Of a DNA stretch of 64,000 nucleotides, positions 35,667 to 47,064 are shown piece after piece. Below the pieces are notes generated by a model that saw only the letters and a program-made list of their open reading frames with translations, searched no databases and was not told the DNA's origin. Positions within the stretch are counted from its first letter, which is position 1. Every line of letters begins with the position of its first letter. The translations under genes were made by a program, and so were the position numbers. Source of the stretch: Calamus simplicifolius (taxonomy: Eukaryota > Streptophyta > Magnoliopsida > Arecales > Arecaceae). The stretch is from positions 663,675 through 727,674 of the forward strand of contig UESW01004382.1 of the NCBI GenBank assembly GCA_900491605.1. Reading direction: 5' to 3'.

Positions 35667-37314
35667 ATGGCAACTCAAGTTGGATCATTTGCCGAAGGTC
35701 ATTCTACAAATAGACCTCCCTTGTTTAATGGTTCCAACTATTCTTATTGGAAAGCAAGAATGAGGATATTCATTCAAGCTTCTGATTATGAATTGTGGGG
35801 TGTTATAACTAATGGACCTAGTACACCCACACACGTTGTTGATGGCACTATTGTTCCTAAGCCCGAAAGGGATTGGAATGATAATGATAGGAAAATGGCA
35901 CAGCTCAATGCTAAGGCCATGAATGTCTTATATTGCTCTTTAGATGCTAATGAATTTAATAGAATCTCCACTTGTAATTCCGCAAAGGAGATTTGGGATA
36001 GATTAGAGGTTACCCATGAGGGTACTAACCAAGTAAAAGAATCCAAAATAAACATTCTTGTTCATAAATATGAGTTATTTTGCATGGAACAAACTGAAAA
36101 TATAGCTAGCATGTATACTAGATTTACTGATATTGTAAATGGGTTGAAAAGTTTAGGCAAAACATATTCTAACTCTGAACTTGTCCAAAAAATTCTCAGG
36201 TCACTTCCAAGAACGTGGGAAGCGAAGGTGACAGCAATCCAAGAAGCAAAGGACCTCAACACCTTACCCTTAGAGGAGCTTCTAGGATCCCTAATGACCC
36301 ATGAATTGACCATGAAGCAGCACATAGAAGAAGATGTGAAAAAGAAAAAGACCATAGCTCTTAAGGCTGCTGAAAATGAGGAGAGCTGCAATGATAGTGA
36401 AGAAGATGATGATGAGACAGCTCTTCTAGCAAGAAAGTTCAAAAAATTCATGAGGAGAAAGAGACCCTTCCACAAGAAGAAATTTGGAACTAAGATGGAA
36501 GGAGAGAAAGAAAAAGACAAGGACAAGGATAAAGAGAAAGACCCCTTGATTTGCTATGAATGTAAGAAACCGGGGCATTACAATATGATTGTCCTCAACT
36601 GAAAAAGACTTTCAAGAAGAAAAAGAAAGCCTATGTTGCAACTTGGAGCGACAGCGATGAATCCTCATCGGAGGAAGAACAAAAGGAGGTTGCTAACATT
36701 TGCTTTATGGCAAACGAAGAGGATGAGGTAAGTTCTGAAAATCCTTGCGATGAATTTGCTTTTGATGAATTATTTGATGCTTTTAATGAACTTGTTGGTG
36801 ATTTCAAAATTTTGAAAAAGAAATATAAGTTTTTGAAAAATGAAAATTTGACTTTGATTGAAAAAAAAAAAATCTTAATAATGAAACTAAAGTGCTGAAA
36901 TCTGAAAAAGGCAATTTGACTAAAGAAAAAGAATCAATTTCAATGAAAATGATAAACTAAAGAAGGAAGTTGATAAATATAAAAGTATTGTTGACAAATT
37001 CACTTATAGTTCAGAAAAACTTAATTTATTGTTAAGTAATCAAAGAGCTATATATGATAAGGCTGGTTTAGGATATAGACCTAATTTGAAACAAAAATTT
37101 GTCAAAAACTTTTTAGAAATGAACAAAACATGATAATGTTACATGCCATTACTGTAACAAGAAGGGACACAAAGTTTTTGAATGCAATTTTAAGAAAATA
37201 GATAAGAAGATAAATAGTAAAGGAAAGAAAATTTGGGTTCCTAAAGGAACAATTGTTTATGCTACTAACCATGAAGGACCCAAGAAAGCTTGGGTACCTA
37301 AATATAAGACTTAA
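35667..37314 (+). pseudogene. Sire-2 gag
   Basis: ATG at 35667, shortly after the primer binding site. An open frame of 311 residues holds the UBN2-type Gag (NRPPLFNGSNYSYWKARM near the start, LRSLPRTWEAKV mid-protein), a Lys/Glu/Asp-rich linker, and the first half of a zinc knuckle (CYECKKPGHY). A single-base frameshift inside the knuckle at about 36580 ends the frame. The other half continues in the next frame (DCPQLKK), then an acidic linker and a coiled-coil-like stretch at 36707-36898 with further shifts. A second, complete CX2CX4HX4C knuckle follows at 37144-37185 (CHYCNKKGHKVFEC). Gag assembles the particle and binds RNA. Confidence 0.88.
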
Positions 37315-37320
37315 TTATTT

Positions 37321-40300
37321 TTGCAGGAGTGTCTTGCGGCCAAAAGATCAAAGAGAAAGTGGTATCTCGATAGCGGCTGCTCAAGGCACATGACGGGTGA
37401 CAAGGATCAATTCATCACCCTTGAAAGCAAAAGAGGAGGAGTAGTTACATTTGGCGACAATGGCAAAGGCCAAATCTTGGGGTTTGGTAACATTCAAATA
37501 ACTCCCTCCACATATATTGAAAATGTCTTATATGTTAATGGTTTGAAACATAATTTAATTAGCATTAGTCAATTATGTGATAAAGGTTTTAAAGTATCAT
37601 TTGAATCTTCTATATGCACAGTTTCTAATCCCATTGATAATAGCATTGTTTTTATTGGAAATAGAAATGGCAATGTATACTGATTGATTTAGACAATTTG
37701 TCTACAAGTAATCATTGCTTAGTTGCTAATAATGCTAATATAAATGAGATTGGTTGGTTGTGGCATCGAAGATTAGGTCATGCAAGCACACACCTTATTT
37801 CAAAACTAATTAGAATGGATTTAGTAAAAGGACTTCCACAATTAGATTTTGAAAATAATAAAATTTGTGATGCATGTCAATTTGGAAAACAAACTAGAAA
37901 TTCTTTCAAAACTAAAAATATTGTTTCCACTTCTAGGCCACTTGAACTACTTCACATGGATCTTTTTGGACCTACTAGAACCACAAGTCTAGGAGGAAAG
38001 AAATATGGTCTTGTGATTGTAGATGATTACTCTAGATACACTTGGGTATTGTTTTTAGCTCATAAGGATGAGACCTTTCCACTATTTTTGAAATTCTTCA
38101 AGAAGGTCACAAATGAGAAAAACAACACCATAGTGTCTCTAAGAAGTGATCATGGCACTGAATTTGAAAATCATTTATTTGAAAATTTTTGCATAGAAAA
38201 TGGCATCCATCATAATTTTTCTGCACCTAGAACACCGCAACAAAATGGTGTAGTTGAAAGAAAAATAGAACCCTAGAAGACATGGCCCGTACCATGCTAT
38301 GTGAAAGCAACTTACCAAAATACTTTTGGGCAGAAGCTATAAACACGGCATGCTACATCCTTAATAGAGCTTTAATTAGGCCAATCATTAAGAAAACACC
38401 TTATGAACTATGGAATAATAGAAAACCAAACATAAGTTATTTTCATGCATTTGGTTGTAAGTGTTTCATTCATAATAATGGCAAAGATAACCTAGGAAAA
38501 TTTGATGCAAAATCTGATGAAGGCATATTCTTAGGATATTCAACATCAAGTAAAGCTTATAGAGTATTTAACAAGAGAAACTTAATAGTAGAAGAATCTA
38601 TTCATGTAATTTTGATGAATCTTTAGCATCAAGTTCTAAAAAGATTGATGATGAGGAAGATACAAACATTCTAGAAAGAGACATTGAAAAATTAAATATA
38701 GATGTATCTTCAGATCATGAACAAGAAGCTAAAGATAATGATTCTCCTAGTGTTGATGTTGTTGATGAAATCGTAATGATATAGATCTACCTAGAGATTG
38801 GAGATATGCCTATGGTCATCCAAGAGAATTAATTATAGGTGATCCATCTCAAGGAGTAAGAACTAGATCATCAATGAGAAACATCAATAATCATCTTGCA
38901 TTTGTATCTCAAATTGAACCAAAAACTATTGAAGAAGCTGAAAAAGATAATAACTGGATGTTAGCCATGCAAGAAGAATTAAATCAATTCACTAGAAATA
39001 ATGTTTGGACATTAGTGGATAGACCTAAAGATCATTCTGTAATAGGATCAAAATGGGTATTTAGAAATAAATTAGAAAATGGCATAGTAATTAGAAACAA
39101 AGCTAGATTAGTTGCAAAAGGATATAATCAAGAAGAAGGAATTGATTTTGATGAAACTTTTGCACCTGTAGCTAGACTTGAAGCAATTAGATTGTTACTT
39201 GCATTTGCATGTCATATGCATATCAATTTATTTCAAATGGATGTTAAAAGCGCATTTTAAATGGATTTATAAATGAAGAAGTTTTTGTTGAACAACCACC
39301 GGTTTGAAGATCATGAATTTCCAAATCATGTTTTTAAATTACACAAAGCACTATACGGTTTGAAACAAGCACCTAGGGCTTGGTATGAAAGATTAAGTAA
39401 ATTTCTGATTGAAAATGATTTTGTAAGAGGAAATGTCGATAAAACACTATTTTTGAAAACAAAAGACAAAGATTTATTAGTAGTACAAATATATGTTGAT
39501 GATATTTTTTCGGTGCTACTAACAATTTGTTATGTCAAGAATTTGCAAAGTTAATGCAGGGTGAGTTTGAAATGAGTATGATGGGAGAACTCAACTTCTT
39601 CCTAGGACTTCAAATCAAACAAAGCAAAGATGGAATCTTCATCAATCAAGCCAAATACACAAAAGAACTGCTCAAGAAATTTTGGAATGGAGTCAATCAA
39701 ACCACTTGGGACACCTATGAGTCCTTCGTGCAAATTGGACAAAGATGAAGATGGTAAGAAAGTAGATCAAAAACATTACAGAGGTATGATTGGATCTCTT
39801 CTTTACTTAACTGCTAGTAGACCAGATATTATGTTTGCAGTATGTCTATGTGCTAGATTTCAATCTGAACCTAAAGAATCTCACTTAATTGCTGTAAAAA
39901 GAATTTTAAGATATTTAAGTGGAACTAAAAATGTAGGTTTATGGTACTCTAGAGACTCAACCTTAAATTTAATTGCATATTCTGATTCTGACTATGCTGG
40001 ATGTAAATTAGATAGAAAAAGCACAAGTGGTGCATGTCAATTCTTAGGATGTAACTTAATCTCTTGGTTTAGCAAAAAGCAAAATTCGGTTGCATTATCT
40101 ACTGCTGAAGCAGAATATGTTGCAGCTGGAAGTTGCTGTGCTCAAATCCTTTGGATTAAGAGACAACTTGAAGATTATGGCATAACCCGACAAAACACCA
40201 ATTAGATGTGATAACACGAGTGCAATAAATCTAACTAAAAATCCAATTCAACATTCAAGAACAAAACATTGAAATTAGATATCATTTCATAAGAGAACAT

Positions 40301-40435
40301 GTAGCTAATAATGAAATTTGTCTTGAATATGTTAATACAGAGGAACAATTAGCTGACATATTTACAAAACCTTTGAGTGAAGAGAGATTTTGTTATCTTA
40401 GAGGTGAATTAGGGATATGTGACCCTATGGATTGA
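37321..40435 (+). pseudogene. Sire-2 pol: protease, integrase, RT, RNase H with frameshifts
   Basis: The protease at 37321-37683 keeps LDSGCSRHMTG. The integrase at 37698-38626 keeps the HHCC zinc site (WHRRLGH, CDACQFGK) and its acidic triad (HMDLFGP, RSDHGTEF, VVERK). RT at 38874-39748 keeps YVDD. RNase H runs from 39750 to the stop at 40433-40435 (STAEAEY, then LADIFTKPLS). All catalytic residues that I can see are present. The frame is broken by single-base shifts near 37683, 38264, 38620, 39255, 39510, 39690 and 40205, several of them in A or T runs. Copia order (integrase before RT) is clear. Confidence 0.9.
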
Positions 40436-40934
40436 TTTTGATACATTAAGGAATGAGAATCTAAATTTCTATCAATTTCTTGATATTCCCTTCACTATTT
40501 TAAGGACAAATTATCTAGTCATTTGAGCTATTTGATCCTTAATACTCCAAAATTTTATCAAAATTTTATAAAATTTATTTTGACGAGTTTCAGTCATTTG
40601 AATTTCATATATTTTTGCTGAATTTGTCTTTGGAGTCGACACCTCAGAATGAGGAGTCGACACCTCTGACTGTGTCGCTCTCGGTCCCTGACCTTGGAGC
40701 CGACACCTGTGAATTCGGAGCCGACTCCAGTTCGAGCGCTGACTGTTTAGCGATTTGGAGTCGACACCCGACTTTGCGGGAGTCGACACCTGGGAATCAA
40801 AAGTTGATTTATTAGGGCAGAGTCGACACCTCGTCACTTCATCACTTTCTCAAATCCTAACCAAACTCTTCCAAAATTTTTCCAAAACTTCCCCATCTCT
40901 AATTCCATCCAAATCGAACCTTTCCAAAGATCAA
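40436..40934 (+). repeat. Spacer between pol and extra ORF with a second GAGYCGACACC array
   Basis: At 40632-40832 there are seven copies of the GGAGTCGACACC/GGAGCCGACACC word that fills the LTR U3. Five are of the GTCGAC type and two contain GCCGAC. A further copy, GAGCCGACTCC, lies inside the ORF at about 41015. The array is open in several frames because the word encodes ESTP or EPTP, which explains the upstream extension of the ORF to 40755. Confidence 0.8.
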
Positions 40935-42320
40935 ATGGCACCCAAAAGGAGAGAATCAGTGGTTGGAGCGCCGGTAACTACGGGAAAGCGGTCCGCACGT
41001 CGTCCCGTTCGTGAGCCGACTCCAAGCAGCGATTCGTCCATAGATTCTGACAACCCCAACACATCTTCCACAAAGGTAGATACCCTAGCTGATAGAGTCA
41101 TCACAATGGGTAGAAAAATCGATTTTGACCTATTTGAATCCGAAGGTTTTTCAATCGGGAGACAATTGAAGGAAATGGGCTGGGATAAGCTGTGTTCTCT
41201 TGATGTTCCTACCTATCCAGCCCTAGTAAAAGAATTCTATTTCAATTTGGCTAGAGGGGATGGAGGTTTAGTAAGCAATGTTAAAGGGAAAAGGATTCAT
41301 CTCACCTTTCAAAAGCTCGGAAACCTCCTCAGCATCCCGATCACTGGTTTAGCAGCTGACATGCATAGTGATAGGTCAGCAGCCCTTTCAAGGATGTTAG
41401 GAAGGGATGTAACTGAGTTTGAAGAAATTAGAGCCAATCAACTACCCCTAGAATTGAGATTATTACACAATATATGCAGTAGGATCTTGTTTCCAAAAAC
41501 TGGTCGGTTTGAGTATGTCTCGGAGCGAGACATTGTGGTTATGGACAGTGTTCTAACTGGGCAGCCGATCAATCTGGCAGCAATGATGATTTTTTATATG
41601 GCAGAAGCTGGAGGGAAAAGGAGATCATCCCTACCGTATGGAATGGTACTAACTATGGTATTCAAGAGCCAAGGGGTTATAATTCAAGAGAATGAACTTT
41701 CCAAGAACCTAAGGCACACAGATTACTATAGCTTAGCTACATTGCATCGGATGGGTTTTGTCAAGGTGAATGGTCAATGGGATAGGAAAGGACACCTAGA
41801 TGAAAGAGCCCCTATGCCGAGAGTTTCTGAGCCTTGCGAGGCTGGACCATCATTTAGGGTTCCTTCTCCACAGCCTAGGAGTCCCATTTCTGCTCCTGTT
41901 CCTGCTCCTGCACCTGCACAAGTTTATGATCAACCATCCACTTCTTCGACTGGATTCTCAGACCTTCAAATGGAGCAATTAAAAAGTTTGTTTGCAGCTC
42001 AGAAGGATGAGTTTGACAGTAAATTTATGAATTTAAAAGAATCACTTTACTCCCTTGATGATCGGATTGCAAAGATTGAATCAACTCTCAACTCCTCCGC
42101 AGAATCTTTAAATGGTGATTTGAAGAACATCTTTGAAGAGCTTAAAGAGATTTGTGGAGATGGTGAAACTTATTCAAAGTGCAACGCCGAACTTCAAGAC
42201 AAAATCACAACAGCTTGCACATTTGTGGATGAGAGACTAAAAGATTATGTTAGACTTCAATGTGATGGAATGAAAAATATAGTAGACCATTTAACAAGAA
42301 TAGTTAGAAAGAACTTTTGA
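40935..42320 (+). CDS. Sire-2 extra ORF after pol, Transposase_32-like protein
   Basis: An intact ORF of 461 residues. I choose the ATG at 40935 (MAPKRR) over 40755 because the decayed Sire-1 homologue also starts MAPKK, and the 40755 extension is only motif array. A basic, NLS-like N-terminus (residues 3-32: KRRE, GKRSARR) leads into a globular region, residues about 55-290, resembling the plant mobile-element domain named Transposase_32 (FDLFESEGF, LARGDGGLV, ICSRILFPKTGRF). A Pro-rich linker follows (about 295-335), then a coiled-coil C-terminus (about 345-455). I see no signal peptide and no clear membrane segment, so a classical envelope role is not supported. Function unknown. A role with Gag or in the nucleus is speculation. 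It is the only long intact ORF in this element. Confidence 0.82.
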   Translation: MAPKRRESVVGAPVTTGKRSARRPVREPTPSSDSSIDSDNPNTSSTKVDTLADRVITMGRKIDFDLFESEGFSIGRQLKEMGWDKLCSLDVPTYPALVKEFYFNLARGDGGLVSNVKGKRIHLTFQKLGNLLSIPITGLAADMHSDRSAALSRMLGRDVTEFEEIRANQLPLELRLLHNICSRILFPKTGRFEYVSERDIVVMDSVLTGQPINLAAMMIFYMAEAGGKRRSSLPYGMVLTMVFKSQGVIIQENELSKNLRHTDYYSLATLHRMGFVKVNGQWDRKGHLDERAPMPRVSEPCEAGPSFRVPSPQPRSPISAPVPAPAPAQVYDQPSTSSTGFSDLQMEQLKSLFAAQKDEFDSKFMNLKESLYSLDDRIAKIESTLNSSAESLNGDLKNIFEELKEICGDGETYSKCNAELQDKITTACTFVDERLKDYVRLQCDGMKNIVDHLTRIVRKNF

Positions 42321-42880
42321 TGTAGTGTATGTTCAATCTTGTTGAAATGTTGTTTACATTTTGATGTAATGAAGTTAATATAATGAAGTTTAAAGAGGGA
42401 GAGAATTATGTAATACTTGACAATATGTTGATGTAGTGAAGCTTATGTTAATGAATGAAAAGTTTTTTATGTAATATTTGACTTTTGATTATCTTTTTGA
42501 TGCAATTATCTTTTGATGCAGTAAATATTCTTTACCTTTTTGTTGATTACAAAAAAGGGGGAGAGAATTAGGATTGTATATGCATTAAGAGGGAGAAAAT
42601 TATATGGAAAGAATTATAGTTGTTAATTGCATTAAAGGGGAGAATGTTAATTGATTAATATGATTATTGATATGCCAAATTGAATTGTCTATGCACAAAG
42701 AAATCTTAAGTACCAAATGTGTAAAGTAAGAGGAAGAATAATTTGAATTTGAACTTCATAAGAGAAGCTACCTTATTCAGGGGGAGCTTACTCGTAAAGA
42801 TCACTTCCTTGATATTCTCTTTAATTTAAGAATTCTATGCATATACTCAATGTTTTTATAATCATCAAAAAGGGGGAGAT
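42321..42880 (+). other. Multiple polypurine tracts before the 3' LTR of Sire-2
   Basis: Non-coding. Purine tracts lie near 42392 (AAAGAGGGAGAGAA), 42552 (AAAAAAGGGGGAGAGAA), 42588, 42636 and 42778. The last, AAAAAGGGGGAGA at 42867-42879, abuts the 3' LTR and should prime plus-strand synthesis. Several tracts are a known Sirevirus trait. Confidence 0.8.
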
Positions 42881-44398
42881 TGTTGATCCATTCATTGATT
42901 TTGATGATTAATAAAGGAATTGAGTATATTTATTTGATTACTAATGGATTTTATAAGTGTTTCAGGACTTAAATTTATTTGATCAATTTAAAGGAATTAA
43001 GAAATGAATTTTGAATCAAATACAAATCAGAGATTTCAAAGTTTCAGAGCTTGGAGTCGACACCTAGAAAGTCTGGAGCCGACCCCATGGCCAATTCAAT
43101 TTTAATCTGATTTTTGATAAAACCTGGAGCCGACACCTAGAGTTTCGGAGCCGACACCTAAGGTTTCGGAGTCGACACTTACTGTGTCTGGAGCCGACTC
43201 CGATGCAGGGAAGAACGTTGATTTTCTGAGCATCCTGGAGCCGACACCTACAGTATTCGGGAGCCGACACCTGACGACGGCGAGCCGACACTTACTTTTG
43301 CGGAGCCGACTCCACGACGAACTCAGATTTTACTATTTATGGAAAAACGATTCGGAGCCGACACCTGAAAAGCTGGAGCCGACTCCAACCCACCTGGACG
43401 AAAAATCAAAAATGCCAGATCAGCTCTAACGGTAATATTTTGATTTCTGACATCTAACGGCTATTTTTTATGAATGGAAAATCCTTCCAGGTACACTCCA
43501 ACGGCTAGATTTCACCAAAAATGAATCAAAAGAAAATCTATAAAAAGGGGAAAAACAACCGTTTGAAAAAAAAAAGAAAAAAAGAAAGAGAGAAACAGAT
43601 AGAAAAAGATCAAAAATCAAAATCCGAAAAGTCTAGAGCCTTATATCCAAGAGAGGAGTTTCAAATTCAAAACCTTCCACTCCACAAAGCTCAAAGAAGA
43701 ATCCAAGCCGTTCAAATAGCGAAAAATCGGAGGATTCTCAACTAGAAGAAAGAGACCAACTTTTCAATCTTCTCAACTGCATCTACTGTGAGGAATCGGA
43801 GCTGAGGCTTGATTCAACCCAGCAAGGAGAAGAGGAAAAGAAGAAAAGAAGAAAAGCTCAAAGCCAAACAACTTCAAACCAGGCTTTTCTAAACCTATTT
43901 ACTTTTCTTTGAATATTTGCTCATTAAGGAGCTGTGAAAATTTGTAAAACATTCTTATTCTTGTTTGTGCCTAGTTCAATCAAAGGGGATTGAACTAGTG
44001 GAGGTTGTTAACCTCGGGTCAAGCTAGTTTTGCTTGAGTCTTGGGTTGTGTGCTGGTGAGCCCGAAAAACCGGCTGGGTTCGTTGTGATCCCGGTAAAAC
44101 AACAAGTTTGAGTTGTGAACTTGTAAAACAACTCGGCTGTAATCGAGGTGATTATAGTGTGGACCCAAGTAGGATCTTGGGAGTGGACGTAGGTGTTGGA
44201 TACACCGAACCACTATAAAATCTTTGTGTTTGCCGTGCTTCCATTGACTCTATCTCTATCTCTGTTTTATCGCTGTACTTTATATTTACATTGCATTTAT
44301 TTTCATTCATCTTAAGCAAACAATTTTTCAAGAGGCTAAATTTTTAAAGAACCCAATTCACCCCCCCCCCCCCTCTTGGGTTGTCATCTGGGCCAACA
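42881..44398 (+). repeat. 3' LTR of Sire-2
   Basis: TGTTGATCC...GGGCCAACA, 1518 bp. Motif array at 43053-43386 with ten exact GCCGAC words. TATA box at 43539-43546. Longer C-tract and small insertions compared with the 5' LTR. Confidence 0.95.
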
Positions 44399-44403
44399 CA
44401 AAG

Positions 44404-45830
44404 TTAATGCGTGGTCTAGAACAGTTAAAAGTCAGGTCTTTGTAATTAACTAGGTGTAATGGTCACAATCCAACCAAATAAATAAGTTGCTAGAATTCAG
44501 AAAGTAGTGCAAATAGAATCCAGTAACATGTTGATTGCACATCCAATAACTTAAGCGCACCACACTATTTCCAGTTGACATCTCCTACTGAACTTTTTTT
44601 CAATCAGCATCAACGTTTCAGATTGGAAAAGGAAAGCCTCAAGATACTTGGCTTCAACATAGAGATCAGATAAGAACTGATAAGATAGTAAAGAGCCTAT
44701 TCATTTGTCCTCCTTATGAAAATGTTTCTGTCAGAGTGTTTTTTGAATGATATAGCCTTGATAACAAGCAATGAAATGTCCTCATTGCACATGCTAAAAT
44801 CAAGCCTTTAACAATGAGATACCGAAATGAGGATTAAATATTGTAGTTGAGGAAGATGGCTCTCTTTTTTATGATAAATTCCTTCGAACAGTTTATGTAC
44901 ACTGGTCAGTCCATAATGATGCTCCTAATAACCCTCTTATGCTCCTAATATTGTAGTTGACATTATCAGTGCATAATTCCTTTGCATTTCTTTACATTGC
45001 AAATTCTTTCCATGACACTACTGAGATGCATCATGTTTACTTCATGCTGTGACACTTGTGCCAATTATATAACTTTGCTTAGATGGCCTATACCAGAAGC
45101 AACAAATGATCATAAGGTGATATATTTTATCAGTCTCTTGTAAATATAATGTTCTTGAACACACACTGTCAAGCTTCACTCAAGATTAATCAACCTTTTT
45201 CATTTGCATGTGCCCGAGGTCAGATCTTGCTGGCTGTTGCGAAGCTGCTCGCTTGTTTAAGAACAACTAGAAACTCATTAAAATTGATTTTTGCTTCAGT
45301 TAATTGATTGGAGAAGTCATCCTACTGGACTTTGATTCTGTGGAATTAATCAGCTGATTCTTAAGGCTACAGTTTTAAGTATATAGATTAAATTCAAGCA
45401 AAATGAACAGCAGTGGTTAGACATAAGTTCTACATCCAATATCCAAGTGGCAGTTATCATTGAAATCCCCACCTGGAACGGCACACAAGGATTCACCCAC
45501 CAGATTTCTTATTTTCAAAATGATGAAATTGTGTAAAGTGCTTAAAAATTGCAAACAATGAAACTTGTATCATAGGAAGATTTTGATTGTCCACAAAAAA
45601 ATAAGCCTAATTTACCACTTAATCTGCATCTTTCCATTGATAATTTTTTATATTTTTGTGCAAAGAGATTCTCCAAAGCCATCAATACAGCAAGAATCTC
45701 CCTTTAATTTTAAAATGAGATTTATGTGTATCGTGGTACACATGTATTGTATCGCGATACATCGTTCACGATACATAACTCAAGTTTCATTATAATAAGT
45801 AAATATTTTGATATAAAAAAATATTAATTT
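44404..45830 (-). other. Intron of the CACTA-1 Transposase_24 gene, no gene seen
   Basis: Between the Sire-2 target duplication and the coding segment at 45835. No coding match on either strand. It contains the palindrome cluster at 45728-45774. Confidence 0.5.
45728..45774. repeat. Nested palindrome cluster
   Basis: TGTATCGCGATACA (45748-45761) is a perfect 14-base palindrome. It is flanked by GTATCGTG (45728-45735) and its reverse complement CACGATAC (45767-45774). Confidence 0.85.
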
Positions 45831-47064
45831 TTAGTTTAAGTAATATACGAACTCTTGTTTGACTCGCGCATAACTTTTGAATCCCGATATATGAGGAACA
45901 GATAGAGCTGCTTGTGCAGCTTTACTAATATTACAATATGTCTGCAAAATCGAATAAATATACTTGTTATATTTGAAAGTAAAGTATATATATAATAAAT
46001 ATTTTAATAAAGTATCTTAAAATATTAAATAATAAGATATCTGTCCCCTCTTGGAGAACCAGTAATAAACCAACTTCATCCACTGATGAGGGGGTACATT
46101 AGGAGGATAAGTACCAACTATCTGCTCCTTGGTCATACCCGACAACTTGTACTTCATCTTCAAATATGCCTTATATTCTTTCCATTTCCGGTTGAGAGAT
46201 TTCAGTACAAAATCATGAGAGGATGGAGGAAGCATAAAATTTGATTGCAAAAAAAAAATATCAACTGAAAAAATATATAGAATAGCATAATATATCAATT
46301 ATACAAATAAGAAATGTTTAGGTTCAATTTTTTACCTATACAACTCATAGAATCTCAACTTTATATGTCAGAAGCATGTCATTACACTTTGCATAACTTA
46401 GTGGATAAAGATGCCTCCGTGCAACTATCCCTAAAAAGGAACTCAATAAGGTAGCGATTTTTTTAATTGGCTGCTCCAGCTGATTGCACTCAACCACTAT
46501 CTTCTCATCCTCGTGCATCCGTCATACATCCTGTACCACCATGGGCCTATGTTGTGTGTAATCCTTCCAGATCAGTCTGCATAAAAATAGATATAAGTAA
46601 ACTATAGTAAGAAGTGTAAAGAAATTTTATCAAACCAAATAAAAAAATAAATTACCCTGAATGTGTAGCTCATCATCTCCTACACTGATAGTAGGATTAT
46701 GATGCCTCGAGGATGATGAACCTACAGTAGACTGATGTGCCGAAGGACTGGATGCAATGTTTGGTATTGAAGAAGGACCAATATGAACCTATTGTGTTGA
46801 AGCAGAAGTGGCAACCTTTATCCTTGAGCGCGGCATAATATCACCTATCATTTACATCAGAGTCAGAGTTAGTAAAAATTAATATTAATTTAACACAATA
46901 ATTACTATAAAATCCAAATACATTAAAAATTTAATACCAATAAGAATCAAGCATTATCACTTCCTTCAAATTTTATCCTAACCAAGAATACTGTAGCATG
47001 TACATCATCAATGGTACAAAATTGAATGGCATATAATGCGTATAAGTGTTATCATCCTCATCAT

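Larger units (their letters stand above)
34106..44398 (+). mobile_element. Sirevirus-type copia retrotransposon, young copy (Sire-2)
   Basis: A 10,293-bp plus-strand element with LTRs 34106-35605 and 42881-44398, a perfect CAAAG target duplication (34101-34105 and 44399-44403), primer binding site, gag, pol, an extra 461-residue ORF and several polypurine tracts. The LTRs are nearly identical, with a few substitutions and small length changes in homopolymers, so the insertion is recent. It lies in an intron of the CACTA-1 Transposase_24 gene. The gag-pol frame has several single-base shifts. Confidence 0.95.
33225..46860 (-). pseudogene. CACTA-1 Transposase_24 gene, split by Sire-2
   Basis: In minus-strand order: a Ser-rich N-terminus near 46840-46680, an exon near 46570-46380 (RMHEDEK, NQLEQPIKK), the core at 46298-46030 (LNRKWKEYKAYLK, PPNVPPHQWMKLVYYWFS), a segment near 45940-45835 (HISGFKSYARVKQE), then, after an intron that now contains Sire-2, a segment near 33960-33870 (EVEFYRMTHTHHDGTF) and a C-terminus at 33290-33225 with GASNSRRHGDDLPPADH. 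This is the second protein of plant CACTA elements, thought to act like TNPA in binding the subterminal repeats. Stops occur (for example in the N-terminal exon near 46785 and at the start of the 33960 segment). The limits of each exon are estimates. Confidence 0.75.

Noticed and set aside
40755..40934. Upstream start of the Sire-2 extra ORF at 40755
   Set aside because: The extension is motif array, and the Sire-1 homologue starts at the MAPK position, so 40935 is the better start.
40935..42320. Envelope-like protein
   Set aside because: No signal peptide, clear membrane helix or cleavage site is visible. The fold resembles plant mobile-element domains.
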